Shown: positions 37,606-46,113 of the stretch, piece by piece
How the letters are laid out: every line of letters starts with the position of its first letter
How positions within the stretch are numbered: the first letter of the stretch is position 1
Source of the DNA: an uncultured Roseobacter sp.
Lineage (GTDB): Bacteria; Pseudomonadota; Alphaproteobacteria; Rhodobacterales; Rhodobacteraceae
Assembly: GCF_947493125.1 (NCBI RefSeq)
Contig: NZ_CANLQB010000006.1
Span: 62,001 to 126,000, forward strand
Reading direction: 5' to 3'
DNA length: 64,000 nt
Position numbers and translations under genes: made by a program
The notes under the pieces: model-generated
Told to the model about the DNA's origin: nothing
Seen by the model: only the letters and a program-made list of their open reading frames with translations
Database searches by the model: none

Positions 37606-37725
37606 GAAACAGAGACCTCTCGTGACTGCGTCGGACTGTATCGGCGCAGCTTATCGCAAATCACGCAAGGATCGAGTATCTCACGAAAATTCTATCGGCG
37701 TGGATCAGCCAAGCGGGTCTTGGTG

Positions 37726-38955
37726 CTACGACGTCGACTGCTTGAGGTATCCACCGCGGCTCTGCGGAGTTTTCATATCCAGAACCTTACCCGCAATGAG
37801 ATTGCGCAGCATCTGCGCGGTCCCGCCACCGATCGTAAACATGCGGGCGTCCCGTACGATCCGTTCAATGGGAGCATTGCGGGAGTAGCCTTGTGCGCCG
37901 TGGAGCTGCAACGCATCATTGGTCACCTTCACGGCCATTTCCGAAGCGAACACCTTGGCCTGGGCGGCCAACATCGGGTCCGGAAACCTTTCGGGTGTTT
38001 GCTCCGCGCTTTTGGCGGCGCGCCAGATCAGCATCCGGGCGGCATCGATTTGCGTCGACATGTCCGCCAGCATCCATTGAAGGCCCTGGAATTCGGCAAT
38101 AGGTCGGCCAAATTGCTCGCGTGTCTTCACGTGGGCGCAGGCCAGTTCAAAGGCGGACTGCGCGAGACCGAGCGCGACGGTCGCCGCGCCAACCCGTTGC
38201 GCGTTATAGGCATTCATCAGTCCCGCAAACCCACGAGCAATGCCTTCAGGTGGCCTCACGAGACGGTCAGAAGGAAGACGCATATCTTTGAAGTGCAACG
38301 CGGTTTCAGGGATCCCCCTTAGCCCCATCGTCGGCTCTCGCGCACCCACCTCAAACCCCGCGTCCTCGGGCAGCACAATAAAGCCGCCGATACCCTTCGA
38401 CACCTCATCCTCGACCACCTGCGCAAAGACCAGGTGCAAGCGAGACACGCCACCTCCGGTGATCCAGTGCTTGGTGCCGTTGATCACCCAGCTGTCTCCG
38501 TCGCGTCTGGCTGTCGTCCGCATCTCCGTCGCTGCACTACCCGCGTCGGGTTCGGTGATACAAATTGCGGGCTTGTCACCAGCTAGCACATGGTCCGCCG
38601 CAAGCGCGCGCTGTGTCGGCGTTCCATAGGCCAATATCGCACCCACCGCGCCCATGTTCCCCTCAACCACGATGCGGCCAGATACACCGCAACAGCGCGC
38701 GAATTCTTCGACAACGAGAACGACATCAAAGCAACTCAGCCCAAGCCCCCCCAGTGACGGCGGGACGCACATGCCCATAAAACCGGCTTTGGTCATCTGA
38801 CGGACCACTGCTTTTGGGTAAGTCTCGGATCGGTCGGTTTCGGCGGAAAGCGGGCGTGCTACACCTTCGGCAACGACGCGTGCGCGGTCTCTGAGCGCGA
38901 CCTCCGCATCACTCAATAGAAAGGCGTTTCCGGTCGAAACAGCATGATCAAACAT
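37726..38955 (-). CDS. acd: Acyl-CoA dehydrogenase-fold protein, probable 3-sulfinopropanoyl-CoA desulfinase
   Basis: The 409-residue product has the acyl-CoA dehydrogenase fold (ICITEPDAGSAATEM near residue 131, HWITGGGVS near 163). Both positions that carry the catalytic glutamate in dehydrogenases are changed: the YEGT position reads GGGT with Gly377, and the helix G position reads NAQR with Gln253. The desulfinase of Advenella mimigardefordensis has these same features as I recall them, together with an active-site arginine in a GRI context, seen here as Arg94. The final segment LDMKTPQSRGGYLK also matches it. That enzyme splits 3-sulfinopropanoyl-CoA to propanoyl-CoA and sulfite without oxidation. 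The start at 38955 follows AAAAGGTG. The reaction is inferred from remembered homology, not measured. Confidence 0.8.
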   Translation of the reverse strand: MFDHAVSTGNAFLLSDAEVALRDRARVVAEGVARPLSAETDRSETYPKAVVRQMTKAGFMGMCVPPSLGGLGLSCFDVVLVVEEFARCCGVSGRIVVEGNMGAVGAILAYGTPTQRALAADHVLAGDKPAICITEPDAGSAATEMRTTARRDGDSWVINGTKHWITGGGVSRLHLVFAQVVEDEVSKGIGGFIVLPEDAGFEVGAREPTMGLRGIPETALHFKDMRLPSDRLVRPPEGIARGFAGLMNAYNAQRVGAATVALGLAQSAFELACAHVKTREQFGRPIAEFQGLQWMLADMSTQIDAARMLIWRAAKSAEQTPERFPDPMLAAQAKVFASEMAVKVTNDALQLHGAQGYSRNAPIERIVRDARMFTIGGGTAQMLRNLIAGKVLDMKTPQSRGGYLKQSTS

Positions 38956-39049
38956 CGCGGCACCTTTTGAAGTCCTCACTTTAGGGTACCATATTTAGAA
39001 AGATTTACGGTAATGAGTTGTTCTTTCGGATATCGTGAGTTTTCCTCAC

Positions 39050-39898
39050 CTAGAGGGCGCGCAAAAATGCCCCGATCAGAGGGTCCGCCGGCGCATTCGC
39101 CATCAGGAGCGCACCTACGTCGCGGACAAAAGGCGGATCTCCAAAGGGAACCGCTCGCAATCCTGGCCAACTGCCATCGGTACCGCGACAGACGGGGATG
39201 ATCGACACGCCAAGGCCTTCCCGCACCAATGTCTCAATCGCGTCGAGAGAATCGATCTCCATGGTCGCATTGACATCAATGCCTCGCGCGTCGAGGTGCG
39301 CTTCGATTGCGCTGCCCGCCCAGGTCTTGCGGTTAAACCAGATGAAGGGTTGCGACGAGAGCAGTGCACGCTCGTCTCCAGGCACATCATCGGGCGCGAT
39401 GACCACGAGAGGTTCGCGCGCAATATGATGCCACCGAAGAGTTGATATCGCCTGCGGTGGGCGGGTGCAGATCGCGATGTCGAGCGCACCCTCCAGCAAC
39501 TGTGCGGCTAGCTTGTCTGATCCGCCGCTGTGCACATCGATGGACAGATCGGGATGTTGCGTCCGAAGGGCCGCCAGAGCGCCGGGCAGGAAACTGCCAA
39601 GAACTGTCGGGACGGCGCCGACCCGCAAGCGCCCATGTACGACCTGTCCTGTGACGACCGTCTGCGTCGCATCAAAAAGCTGCACCACCTTGCGCGCATG
39701 ATCGACAAGCGCCTTGGCCTTGGGCGTTGGCGCAGGCGGGCGAACCATGCGATCAAACAATGTCAGACCCAGCTCGTTTTCCAAGGCCTTGATTTGCAGG
39801 CTGATGGCGGAGTGCGATCGCCCCAAACGATCCCCGGCGGCAGCAAAAGACCCTTCGTCCATGACCGCGATCAATATGCGCATTTGCTGGATGTTCAT
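39050..39898 (-). CDS. LysR family transcriptional regulator
   Basis: The 282-residue product has the LysR N-terminal helix-turn-helix (MRILIAVMDEGSFAAAGDRLGRSHSAISLQIKALE region, residues 6-40) and a periplasmic-binding-like effector domain from about residue 90. It is encoded on the same strand as, and 94 bases upstream of, the desulfinase-like gene, so it may be co-transcribed with it or control it from its own upstream region. The effector is unknown. Confidence 0.9.
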   Translation of the reverse strand: MNIQQMRILIAVMDEGSFAAAGDRLGRSHSAISLQIKALENELGLTLFDRMVRPPAPTPKAKALVDHARKVVQLFDATQTVVTGQVVHGRLRVGAVPTVLGSFLPGALAALRTQHPDLSIDVHSGGSDKLAAQLLEGALDIAICTRPPQAISTLRWHHIAREPLVVIAPDDVPGDERALLSSQPFIWFNRKTWAGSAIEAHLDARGIDVNATMEIDSLDAIETLVREGLGVSIIPVCRGTDGSWPGLRAVPFGDPPFVRDVGALLMANAPADPLIGAFLRAL

Positions 39899-40102
39899 GG
39901 ATCACTGCGAATGTAGAGCAAGTTCGATGCGAAGGACGCCTCTTCGCTTCTAGGCCATCCGGCGTTTGCGGTCCATCTTCACGAGACCGAAAGCAACCCG
40001 TCGACAGATCCGGGAGCGAGCTGCATCCTTGGCAGCGCCGCCGGTCGGTCGCGGCTCAAAAACCTCAACGCTGCCCTTTCTAACGATTTTTGTCGGTTTG
40101 AC

Positions 40103-40133
40103 TTGAGAACACTCACGTTCTGACACAGATAAT
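40103..40133 (+). promoter_or_regulatory. Candidate promoter of the mrp operon
   Basis: TTGAGA (40103-40108) and GATAAT (40128-40133) are separated by 19 bases, and the second lies about 35 bases before the mrpA GTG. A short inverted repeat, AGAAC (40106-40110) with GTTCT (40117-40121), falls between them and could be an operator. The spacing is at the long end, so the call is tentative. The rest of the 39899-40168 gap shows nothing I can name. Confidence 0.35.
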
Positions 40134-40168
40134 GGTGAAATTTTCAGACCGAATGACTAGGAGTTCGT

Positions 40169-43039
40169 GTGTCCCTCTTCCTGATCGTCGCATTGCCGTT
40201 TTTCGGCGCACTGCTACCTGGACTGATGAATTCCGCTGGCCGCCAGGCCTGTGCCGGTCTCACCTTCACCGTCTCGCTGGCCGCTTTCATCGGGTTGCTT
40301 ACCAACCTGCCGGCGGTTCTCGCGGGTGAGTTGGTCACAGCCCGCGTGGATTGGATCCCGAGCCTGGGACTGAACTTCACACTGATGCTCGACGGGCTCG
40401 GATTCTTCTTCGCGCTGCTGATCCTCGGCATCGGGTTGCTGATCATCGCCTATGCGCGATCCTATTTGTCTCGCGACGACAACATGGGCGAATTCTTCAC
40501 CTATCTGCTGCTCTTTCAGGGGGCTATGGTCGGGATTGTCCTGAGCGATAACATCCTGCTTTTGCTGGTCTTCTGGGAACTTACGTCGCTCTCGTCCTTC
40601 CTTCTAATCGGATATTGGAAGCACTTGCCAGAAGGGCGGCAAGGAGCGCGGATGGCGCTGACCGTCACCGGCATGGGCGGTCTGTCGATGATCGGCGGCA
40701 TGCTGATCCTCGGCCAGATCGCCGGCAGCTACGATCTGAGCGTGATCCTGCAGAACCGAGATTTGATCCAGGCGGATCCTCTCTACCTGCCCGCGCTGCT
40801 GCTGATCCTTCTGGGATGCTTCACCAAATCGGCGCAGTTCCCGTTCCACTTCTGGCTTCCCCACGCGATGGCCGCGCCAACGCCGGTCTCCGCCTATCTG
40901 CACTCCGCCACCATGGTGAAGGCAGGTATTTTCCTGATGGCGCGCATGTGGCCGGTGCTCTCCGGCACTCCCGAGTGGTTCGTTATCGTGACGACAGCGG
41001 GTCTGATCACGATGGTGATCGGTGCGGTCATCGCGCTTTTCAAACATGATCTGAAGGCGCTTCTGGCCTTTTCGACCGTCAGCCATCTGGGCCTCATCAC
41101 AATGCTGCTGGGCACCGGGACCGCCTTCGGCGCGATGGCCGCAATGTTTCACATCCTGAACCACGCAACTTTCAAAGCCGCACTCTTCATGTCCGCGGGG
41201 ATCGTCGACCACGAAGCGCATACCCGCGATATCCGGCGACTGGGTGGCCTGCGGCATCTTATGCCGATTACGTTCGTCATTGCGACAGTCGCTGCGCTGT
41301 CCATGGCGGGTATCCCCTTTCTCAACGGCTTTCTGTCCAAGGAGATGATGTTGGAGGAGGCGACCCACACGGTGCTGTTCGGCTCCCATTGGCTGGTGCC
41401 GGCGCTGGCGACCTTCGGCTCCCTGTTCTCTGCGGCGTACTGCTTCCGCCTGATCGGGCACACGTTTCTTGGACCTGTCCGCGATGACTACCCGACGAAA
41501 CCGCACGATCCGGGCGCCGGGATGTGGTTTCCACCCGCCATTCTTGTTGTTCTCGTCGTGCTGATCGGCGTGGCACCTTTCCTTGCAGAACCGTTCGTCA
41601 AACTCGTGACTGCGTCTGTGCTCGGCGAGGCAGCCGAGGTTCCCAAGGCTTACTTCAAGATCTGGCACGGCCTTGTACCTGCGCTGTTCATGTCGGTCGC
41701 CGCGGTGGTCGGTGGGCTCTTGCTGATTGCAGTCTTCAAGCCCGCGTTGCGCTTGTGGGATGCTGCGCCGCGTCCGGAAGCCAAGACGATTTTTGAAGCC
41801 CTGATCGCCGCTGTCGTTGCGCTCGCGGAGCGCCTTATCCATGGCCTGCACAACGGGGCATTCTCGCGGTATGGAGCGATCATGGCCGCAACCGTTATTG
41901 GCGCGGGATATTATGCGTGGGCGACGGGGACCGTTGGCGCGCCAACCCGCGAGATGCAGGACATGACCCCGATGGCAGTCGCGGGGTGGCTAATGCTGGC
42001 GGCAGCGACGCTCGGTATGGTCTTTTTGCACCGCAACAGGCTGATGTCGCTGATCCTGATAGGGATCGCGGGTTTGATGGTCTCGGTCGGCTTCGTTTTC
42101 TTCAGCGCGCCTGACCTTGCGATGACCCAGATTACCGTTGAAGTGGTCACCATCATCCTGCTTCTGCTGGCGTTGAACTTCCTGCCCAACCGGACACCGG
42201 TCGAAAGCACGGTGATGCGCCGCACGCGCGACGCAGCGATAGCCCTCGCTGGCGGTCTCGCCGCGATGGGCATGGCGTGGCACTTCCTTATGCGCGACGC
42301 GGTCACCGGGCCAATCTCACAGTTCCATCTCGCCAATTCTTACAAGGGCGGTGGCGGCACCAACGTGGTCAACGTGATCCTCGTCGACTTCCGGGGCTTC
42401 GACACCTACGGCGAGATCATTGTGCTCGGTATCGCCGCGTTGCTGATCTATGCACTTACCGAGACACTGCTGTCTGGACCGGTCCGGGCGCGTCTTCTGA
42501 ACCGCAAGCCCGATCAGCCGCGCGCCGGAGACATGCACCCCACAATGATGGTCGTGCTCACCCGGGTGATCATGCCCGTGGTGCTGATGGTCGGGTTCTA
42601 CATTTTCCTGCGTGGACACAACGAGCCCGGTGGCGGATTCATCGCCGGTTTGGTCGTCTCTATCGCCGTCGTCATGCAGTACATGGCCAGCGGGTTCAGC
42701 TGGGCGTCGGCGCGGCTGCGCTACCCCTATCACGGGGTCATCGGAGCGGGCGTCCTGATTGCGGGCCTTACCGGGATCGGATCGTGGTTCGTCGCTAAGC
42801 CCTTTCTCACCTCGGACTTCACCTATGTGCGCATCCCGCCGTTCCAGGAGTTTGAACTGGCCACGGCAGCGCTCTTCGATCTCGGGGTCTTCCTTGCAGT
42901 TGTCGGCGCCGTGATGCTGTCGCTCGAAAGCTTTTCGCGGCTCGCCCGCCGCGCCCACGTGAAGGACCCGGAACACCCCATGGACATCGATCCCTCCCGC
43001 GACGAAACCCAAGCTGCTGCTGTGAAGGAGGGGGTGTGA
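40169..43039 (+). CDS. mrpA: Mrp Na+/H+ antiporter subunit A fused to subunit B
   Basis: This is the largest subunit of the multi-protein cation/proton antiporter that exports sodium and balances pH. The 956-residue product has an NADH-dehydrogenase subunit 5-like core with the conserved glutamate in LVFWELTSLSSFLLIGYW near residue 137 and the conserved lysine in FTKSAQFPFHFWLPHAM near residue 220. The MrpA-specific C-terminal membrane extension follows. From about residue 789 (MHPTMMVVLTRV) it continues as a MrpB domain with FLRGHNEPGGGFIAGL, so A and B are fused. The GTG at 40169 follows AGGAG. mrpC follows one base after the stop. Confidence 0.95.
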   Translation: MSLFLIVALPFFGALLPGLMNSAGRQACAGLTFTVSLAAFIGLLTNLPAVLAGELVTARVDWIPSLGLNFTLMLDGLGFFFALLILGIGLLIIAYARSYLSRDDNMGEFFTYLLLFQGAMVGIVLSDNILLLLVFWELTSLSSFLLIGYWKHLPEGRQGARMALTVTGMGGLSMIGGMLILGQIAGSYDLSVILQNRDLIQADPLYLPALLLILLGCFTKSAQFPFHFWLPHAMAAPTPVSAYLHSATMVKAGIFLMARMWPVLSGTPEWFVIVTTAGLITMVIGAVIALFKHDLKALLAFSTVSHLGLITMLLGTGTAFGAMAAMFHILNHATFKAALFMSAGIVDHEAHTRDIRRLGGLRHLMPITFVIATVAALSMAGIPFLNGFLSKEMMLEEATHTVLFGSHWLVPALATFGSLFSAAYCFRLIGHTFLGPVRDDYPTKPHDPGAGMWFPPAILVVLVVLIGVAPFLAEPFVKLVTASVLGEAAEVPKAYFKIWHGLVPALFMSVAAVVGGLLLIAVFKPALRLWDAAPRPEAKTIFEALIAAVVALAERLIHGLHNGAFSRYGAIMAATVIGAGYYAWATGTVGAPTREMQDMTPMAVAGWLMLAAATLGMVFLHRNRLMSLILIGIAGLMVSVGFVFFSAPDLAMTQITVEVVTIILLLLALNFLPNRTPVESTVMRRTRDAAIALAGGLAAMGMAWHFLMRDAVTGPISQFHLANSYKGGGGTNVVNVILVDFRGFDTYGEIIVLGIAALLIYALTETLLSGPVRARLLNRKPDQPRAGDMHPTMMVVLTRVIMPVVLMVGFYIFLRGHNEPGGGFIAGLVVSIAVVMQYMASGFSWASARLRYPYHGVIGAGVLIAGLTGIGSWFVAKPFLTSDFTYVRIPPFQEFELATAALFDLGVFLAVVGAVMLSLESFSRLARRAHVKDPEHPMDIDPSRDETQAAAVKEGV

Positions 43040-43040
43040 C

Positions 43041-43388
43041 ATGGAACTGCTTGTTGCATCCGCCATCGGTATTCTGACCGCCGGAGGGATCTACCTGATG
43101 CTGCGGCTGCGGACCTTTCCCGTGATCCTTGGCATCTCACTTCTGACCTATGCGGTGAACGTATTCCTCTTTGCGTCCGGCAGACTCAGCATCGGGGGCC
43201 CGCCGATCCTTCGGGATGGCGTCGACTTCTACGCTGACCCGCTGCCGCAAGCCTTGGTGCTCACCGCCATCGTGATCTCCTTTGGCATGACCGCGGTGGT
43301 GGTGATGATCGCGCTTGGCGCTTACCTTGGAGCAGATGATGATCGGGTGGACGATCCCGTCGATGCAAGCGCGGGAGATGCCACATGA
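43041..43388 (+). CDS. mrpC: Mrp Na+/H+ antiporter subunit C
   Basis: MrpC is a NuoK-like small membrane subunit of the antiporter. The 115-residue product has three hydrophobic helices. It contains the NuoK-like glycine/asparagine-rich second helix region (LGISLLTYAVNVFLFASGR) and the third helix PLPQALVLTAIVISFGMTAVVVM, which is diagnostic for MrpC. The stop overlaps the mrpD ATG by four bases. Confidence 0.94.
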   Translation: MELLVASAIGILTAGGIYLMLRLRTFPVILGISLLTYAVNVFLFASGRLSIGGPPILRDGVDFYADPLPQALVLTAIVISFGMTAVVVMIALGAYLGADDDRVDDPVDASAGDAT

Positions 43389-44932
43389 CCCATTGGATCG
43401 TTGCGCCGATTATCCTGCCCGCTTTGCTGGCACCTTTCATCGTTCTGGCTGCCAGGTATCACATCGGCATCCAGCGCGTGTTTTCCGTTGCGGGTGTGGT
43501 GGCGCTGATCGCAATCGCGGCAGGGCTGATGTGGCAAGCCTCCGATGGAACGATCACGTTGTATCAACTTGGAGACTGGGCGGCGCCCTTCGGGATCGTG
43601 ATTGTCGCGGATCGCCTCTCGACGATGATGGTGATGCTGACCGCGGTATTGGCGCTCTTTGTGTTGCTCTACGCCATTGGGTCGGAATGGGACACCCGAG
43701 GCAGGCATTTCCATGCGCTGTTCCAGTTCCAACTGATGGGGATCATGGGCGCCTTCCTGACGGGCGATCTCTTCAACCTGTTCGTTTTCTTCGAGGTCCT
43801 CCTGATCGCGTCCTATGGCCTTATGATCCACGCAGGTGGAAATGCACGGTTGCGCGCTGGTGTACAATATGTGCTTTTCAATCTTCTAGGCTCGACATTG
43901 TTTCTCTTTGCGCTCGGCGCGATTTACGCCGAGACCGGGACGCTGAACATGGCCGATCTTGCGCGGCGGGTTACCCTGATCGATGCGGGCGAGACCGTCG
44001 GCATCCGGCTTGCTGCAGTGCTGCTGCTTCTGGTGTTTGCGATCAAGGCGGCGGTACTGCCACTGCATTTCTGGTTGCCCTCAAGCTATGCCGAAGCGCC
44101 AGCACCGGTGGCCGCACTTTTCGCGATCATGACGAAGGTCGGTGCCTACGCGATCATTCGGGTCTACACGATGGTGTTCACGCCTGACCTCGAGGTCACA
44201 TCGGGCCTGCATACCACATGGCTGTTGCCGGCAGCCCTGGCCTCATTGGCGATCGGCATGATCGGCATCCTGGCCGCGCGCCACTTCGACCGGCTGGTCG
44301 CGTTTGCGGTCATTGGATCAATGGGTATGGTCATGGTTGCGATTTCGCTCTTCACACCAACCAGCATCACGGCTGCGCTGTATTACACAGTACACTCGAC
44401 ACTTGCCGCGGCGGCCCTCTTCCTCATCGTCGATCTGGTTCGCTCCGGGCGCTCGGATCTGCGCCTGATCGCACAGCCGGTTGTTCCCGGTGCAGTCTTG
44501 ACCTCCGCGTTATTTTTCGCGGCGGCGATTGCCATGGCGGGCCTGCCGCCGCTCTCAGGCTTCCTTGGCAAGCTGCTGGTTCTGGACGCGGCCTTCGACA
44601 CTGCATCAGCCGCGTGGATCTGGGCGATTGTACTGATCTCGAGCCTGATTGCCGTCGTGGGATTTTCACGGGCTGGCAGCATCCTGTTCTGGAAAGCCAA
44701 AACGGTGACGGTATCAGAGGAGGAACCCAACGAAACCGCCAGCCCTCCTGCAACCTTGTCGTATGTCGCCGTGGGCGGCCTCTTGACACTGCTTGTGGCG
44801 CATACCGTCTTTGCGGGTCCTGCGACGAGCTACATGACGGCCGTTTCCGACCAGCTCTTCAATCCGGAACCCTACATCTCGACCGTGTTGGACACGCCCG
44901 GAAAATTGAGCACACCCAAGGAGGGATACTGA
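43385..44932 (+). CDS. mrpD: Mrp Na+/H+ antiporter subunit D
   Basis: MrpD is the second antiporter-like subunit, related to NuoM/NuoN. The 515-residue product is strongly hydrophobic with about 14 helices. The conserved glutamate is in FNLFVFFEVLLIASYGLM near residue 138 and the conserved lysine in FAIKAAVLPLHFWLPSSYAEAPAPV near residue 221. The length is normal. The mrpE GTG follows one base after its stop. Confidence 0.95.
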   Translation: MTHWIVAPIILPALLAPFIVLAARYHIGIQRVFSVAGVVALIAIAAGLMWQASDGTITLYQLGDWAAPFGIVIVADRLSTMMVMLTAVLALFVLLYAIGSEWDTRGRHFHALFQFQLMGIMGAFLTGDLFNLFVFFEVLLIASYGLMIHAGGNARLRAGVQYVLFNLLGSTLFLFALGAIYAETGTLNMADLARRVTLIDAGETVGIRLAAVLLLLVFAIKAAVLPLHFWLPSSYAEAPAPVAALFAIMTKVGAYAIIRVYTMVFTPDLEVTSGLHTTWLLPAALASLAIGMIGILAARHFDRLVAFAVIGSMGMVMVAISLFTPTSITAALYYTVHSTLAAAALFLIVDLVRSGRSDLRLIAQPVVPGAVLTSALFFAAAIAMAGLPPLSGFLGKLLVLDAAFDTASAAWIWAIVLISSLIAVVGFSRAGSILFWKAKTVTVSEEEPNETASPPATLSYVAVGGLLTLLVAHTVFAGPATSYMTAVSDQLFNPEPYISTVLDTPGKLSTPKEGY

Positions 44933-44933
44933 C

Positions 44934-45431
44934 GTGAACGCATTCCGCTGGCTTCTTCCTCACCCGCTGCTCACGCTTTTGCTCGCAGTTGTCTGGACCC
45001 TCCTGCAGAACCAGATCTCAGCCGGGATGATTGTGTTCGGCGTGATCTTGGGCGTGCTGATCCCGTGGATTACATCGGCTTGGTGGCCTGATACACCCCG
45101 ATCATTCCACGTGGGGCGGATGATCACTTACAGCATCATGGTGATTTGGGACATCATGGTCGCGAATGTGCAGGTTGCATGGATCGTTCTGACCAAGCCC
45201 AATTCCAAACTACGACCGGCGTGGATCGTCGTGCCGCTGGAGTTGCGGCAGCCTGAGGCGATAACAATCTTGGCCGGGACCATCACGCTGACCCCGGGCA
45301 CAGTCTCTGCCGATCTCTCCGATGAGGGGCACAGCCTCTTGGTGCATGTTCTGCATACGGATGACCCGGACGGGGTGCGGGACCAGATCAAGAGCCGGTA
45401 CGAACGCCGACTGAAGGAGATTTTCGCATGA
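44934..45431 (+). CDS. mrpE: Mrp Na+/H+ antiporter subunit E
   Basis: The 165-residue product has two N-terminal transmembrane segments (LLTLLLAVVWTLLQNQISAG and the following helix). A cytoplasmic domain then contains ANVQVAWIVLTKP and AITILAGTITLTPGTVSADL, the MrpE signature region. The start is GTG at 44934, preceded by GGAGGG. The stop overlaps the mrpF start by four bases. Confidence 0.93.
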   Translation: MNAFRWLLPHPLLTLLLAVVWTLLQNQISAGMIVFGVILGVLIPWITSAWWPDTPRSFHVGRMITYSIMVIWDIMVANVQVAWIVLTKPNSKLRPAWIVVPLELRQPEAITILAGTITLTPGTVSADLSDEGHSLLVHVLHTDDPDGVRDQIKSRYERRLKEIFA

Positions 45432-45715
45432 GTTTTGCAACGCAACTGATGGATACCGCGCTGATCATCGCCTTCATTGTCGCTGTTCTGGCACAGATCA
45501 TGTCTATGATCCGCCTGGTTCTGGGGCCATCGACAGGCGACCGGATCTTGGCGCTCGACACCATGGTGGTGAACGCGATCGGGTTGATCGTTCTTCTGGG
45601 CATCGCACAGGGCGTCCGCATCTATTTTGAAGTGTCGCTGATCATTGCGATGCTGGGGTTTGTGTCGACCGTGGCCTACGCACGGTTCGTTCTGCGGGGA
45701 GACATCATCGAATGA
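45428..45715 (+). CDS. mrpF: Mrp Na+/H+ antiporter subunit F
   Basis: The 95-residue product has three transmembrane helices. The MrpF/PhaF signature RLVLGPSTGDRILALDTM lies between the first and second helices, and YFEVSLIIAMLGFVSTVAYARF forms the third. It overlaps mrpE and mrpG by four bases each, as expected in this tightly coupled operon. Confidence 0.94.
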   Translation: MSFATQLMDTALIIAFIVAVLAQIMSMIRLVLGPSTGDRILALDTMVVNAIGLIVLLGIAQGVRIYFEVSLIIAMLGFVSTVAYARFVLRGDIIE

Positions 45716-46113
45716 GCGGTGACATCATCATGACCTACGCCATCGCCATCAGCCTGCTGGTCGGCGCTATTTTTGCCCTCGTGGGCGCCGTCGGTCTGCT
45801 CAAATTCAACGACTCCATGACGCGATTGCATGCCCCCACGAAGGTGGGCACGGTCGGCATCGGGGCCTTTTTGCTCGCCTCCATGCTGCACTCTTTTACC
45901 TACAGCGAAGGCTCAATGCACGAACTGCTGATCATGGCGTTCCTCTTTGTCACAGCCCCGATCTCGGCCAACTTCATGGCAAAGGTGAACATCCATCGGC
46001 GCGCCTGTGACACCCCGCCAGAGCCACCGCGCGATGACACATGGTCAACGTTGAACGTGCCGGAGGAAGACAAGCATGTGGCGCCCGAGCCCGGAGCGTC
46101 ACATCACGTCTGA
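45712..46113 (+). CDS. mrpG: Mrp Na+/H+ antiporter subunit G
   Basis: The 133-residue product has three hydrophobic helices. The MrpG/PhaG signature GLLKFNDSMTRLHAPTKVGT is near residue 37 and ELLIMAFLFVTAPISANFMAK near residue 72. The C-terminal 35 residues are polar, proline-rich and probably cytoplasmic. Its last 15 bases overlap the 3' end of the LysR gene on the other strand, closing the operon. Confidence 0.93.
   Translation: MSGDIIMTYAIAISLLVGAIFALVGAVGLLKFNDSMTRLHAPTKVGTVGIGAFLLASMLHSFTYSEGSMHELLIMAFLFVTAPISANFMAKVNIHRRACDTPPEPPRDDTWSTLNVPEEDKHVAPEPGASHHV

Noticed and set aside
39899-40102. Gap upstream of the mrp promoter candidate, checked for small RNAs or leader peptides
   Set aside because: No reading frame with a ribosome site, no riboswitch core and no strong hairpin with a T tract was found.
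40604-41851. 415-codon open frame antisense to mrpA
   Set aside because: It is rich in His, Arg and Gln as expected from the complement of a membrane-protein gene. It has no recognisable domain.
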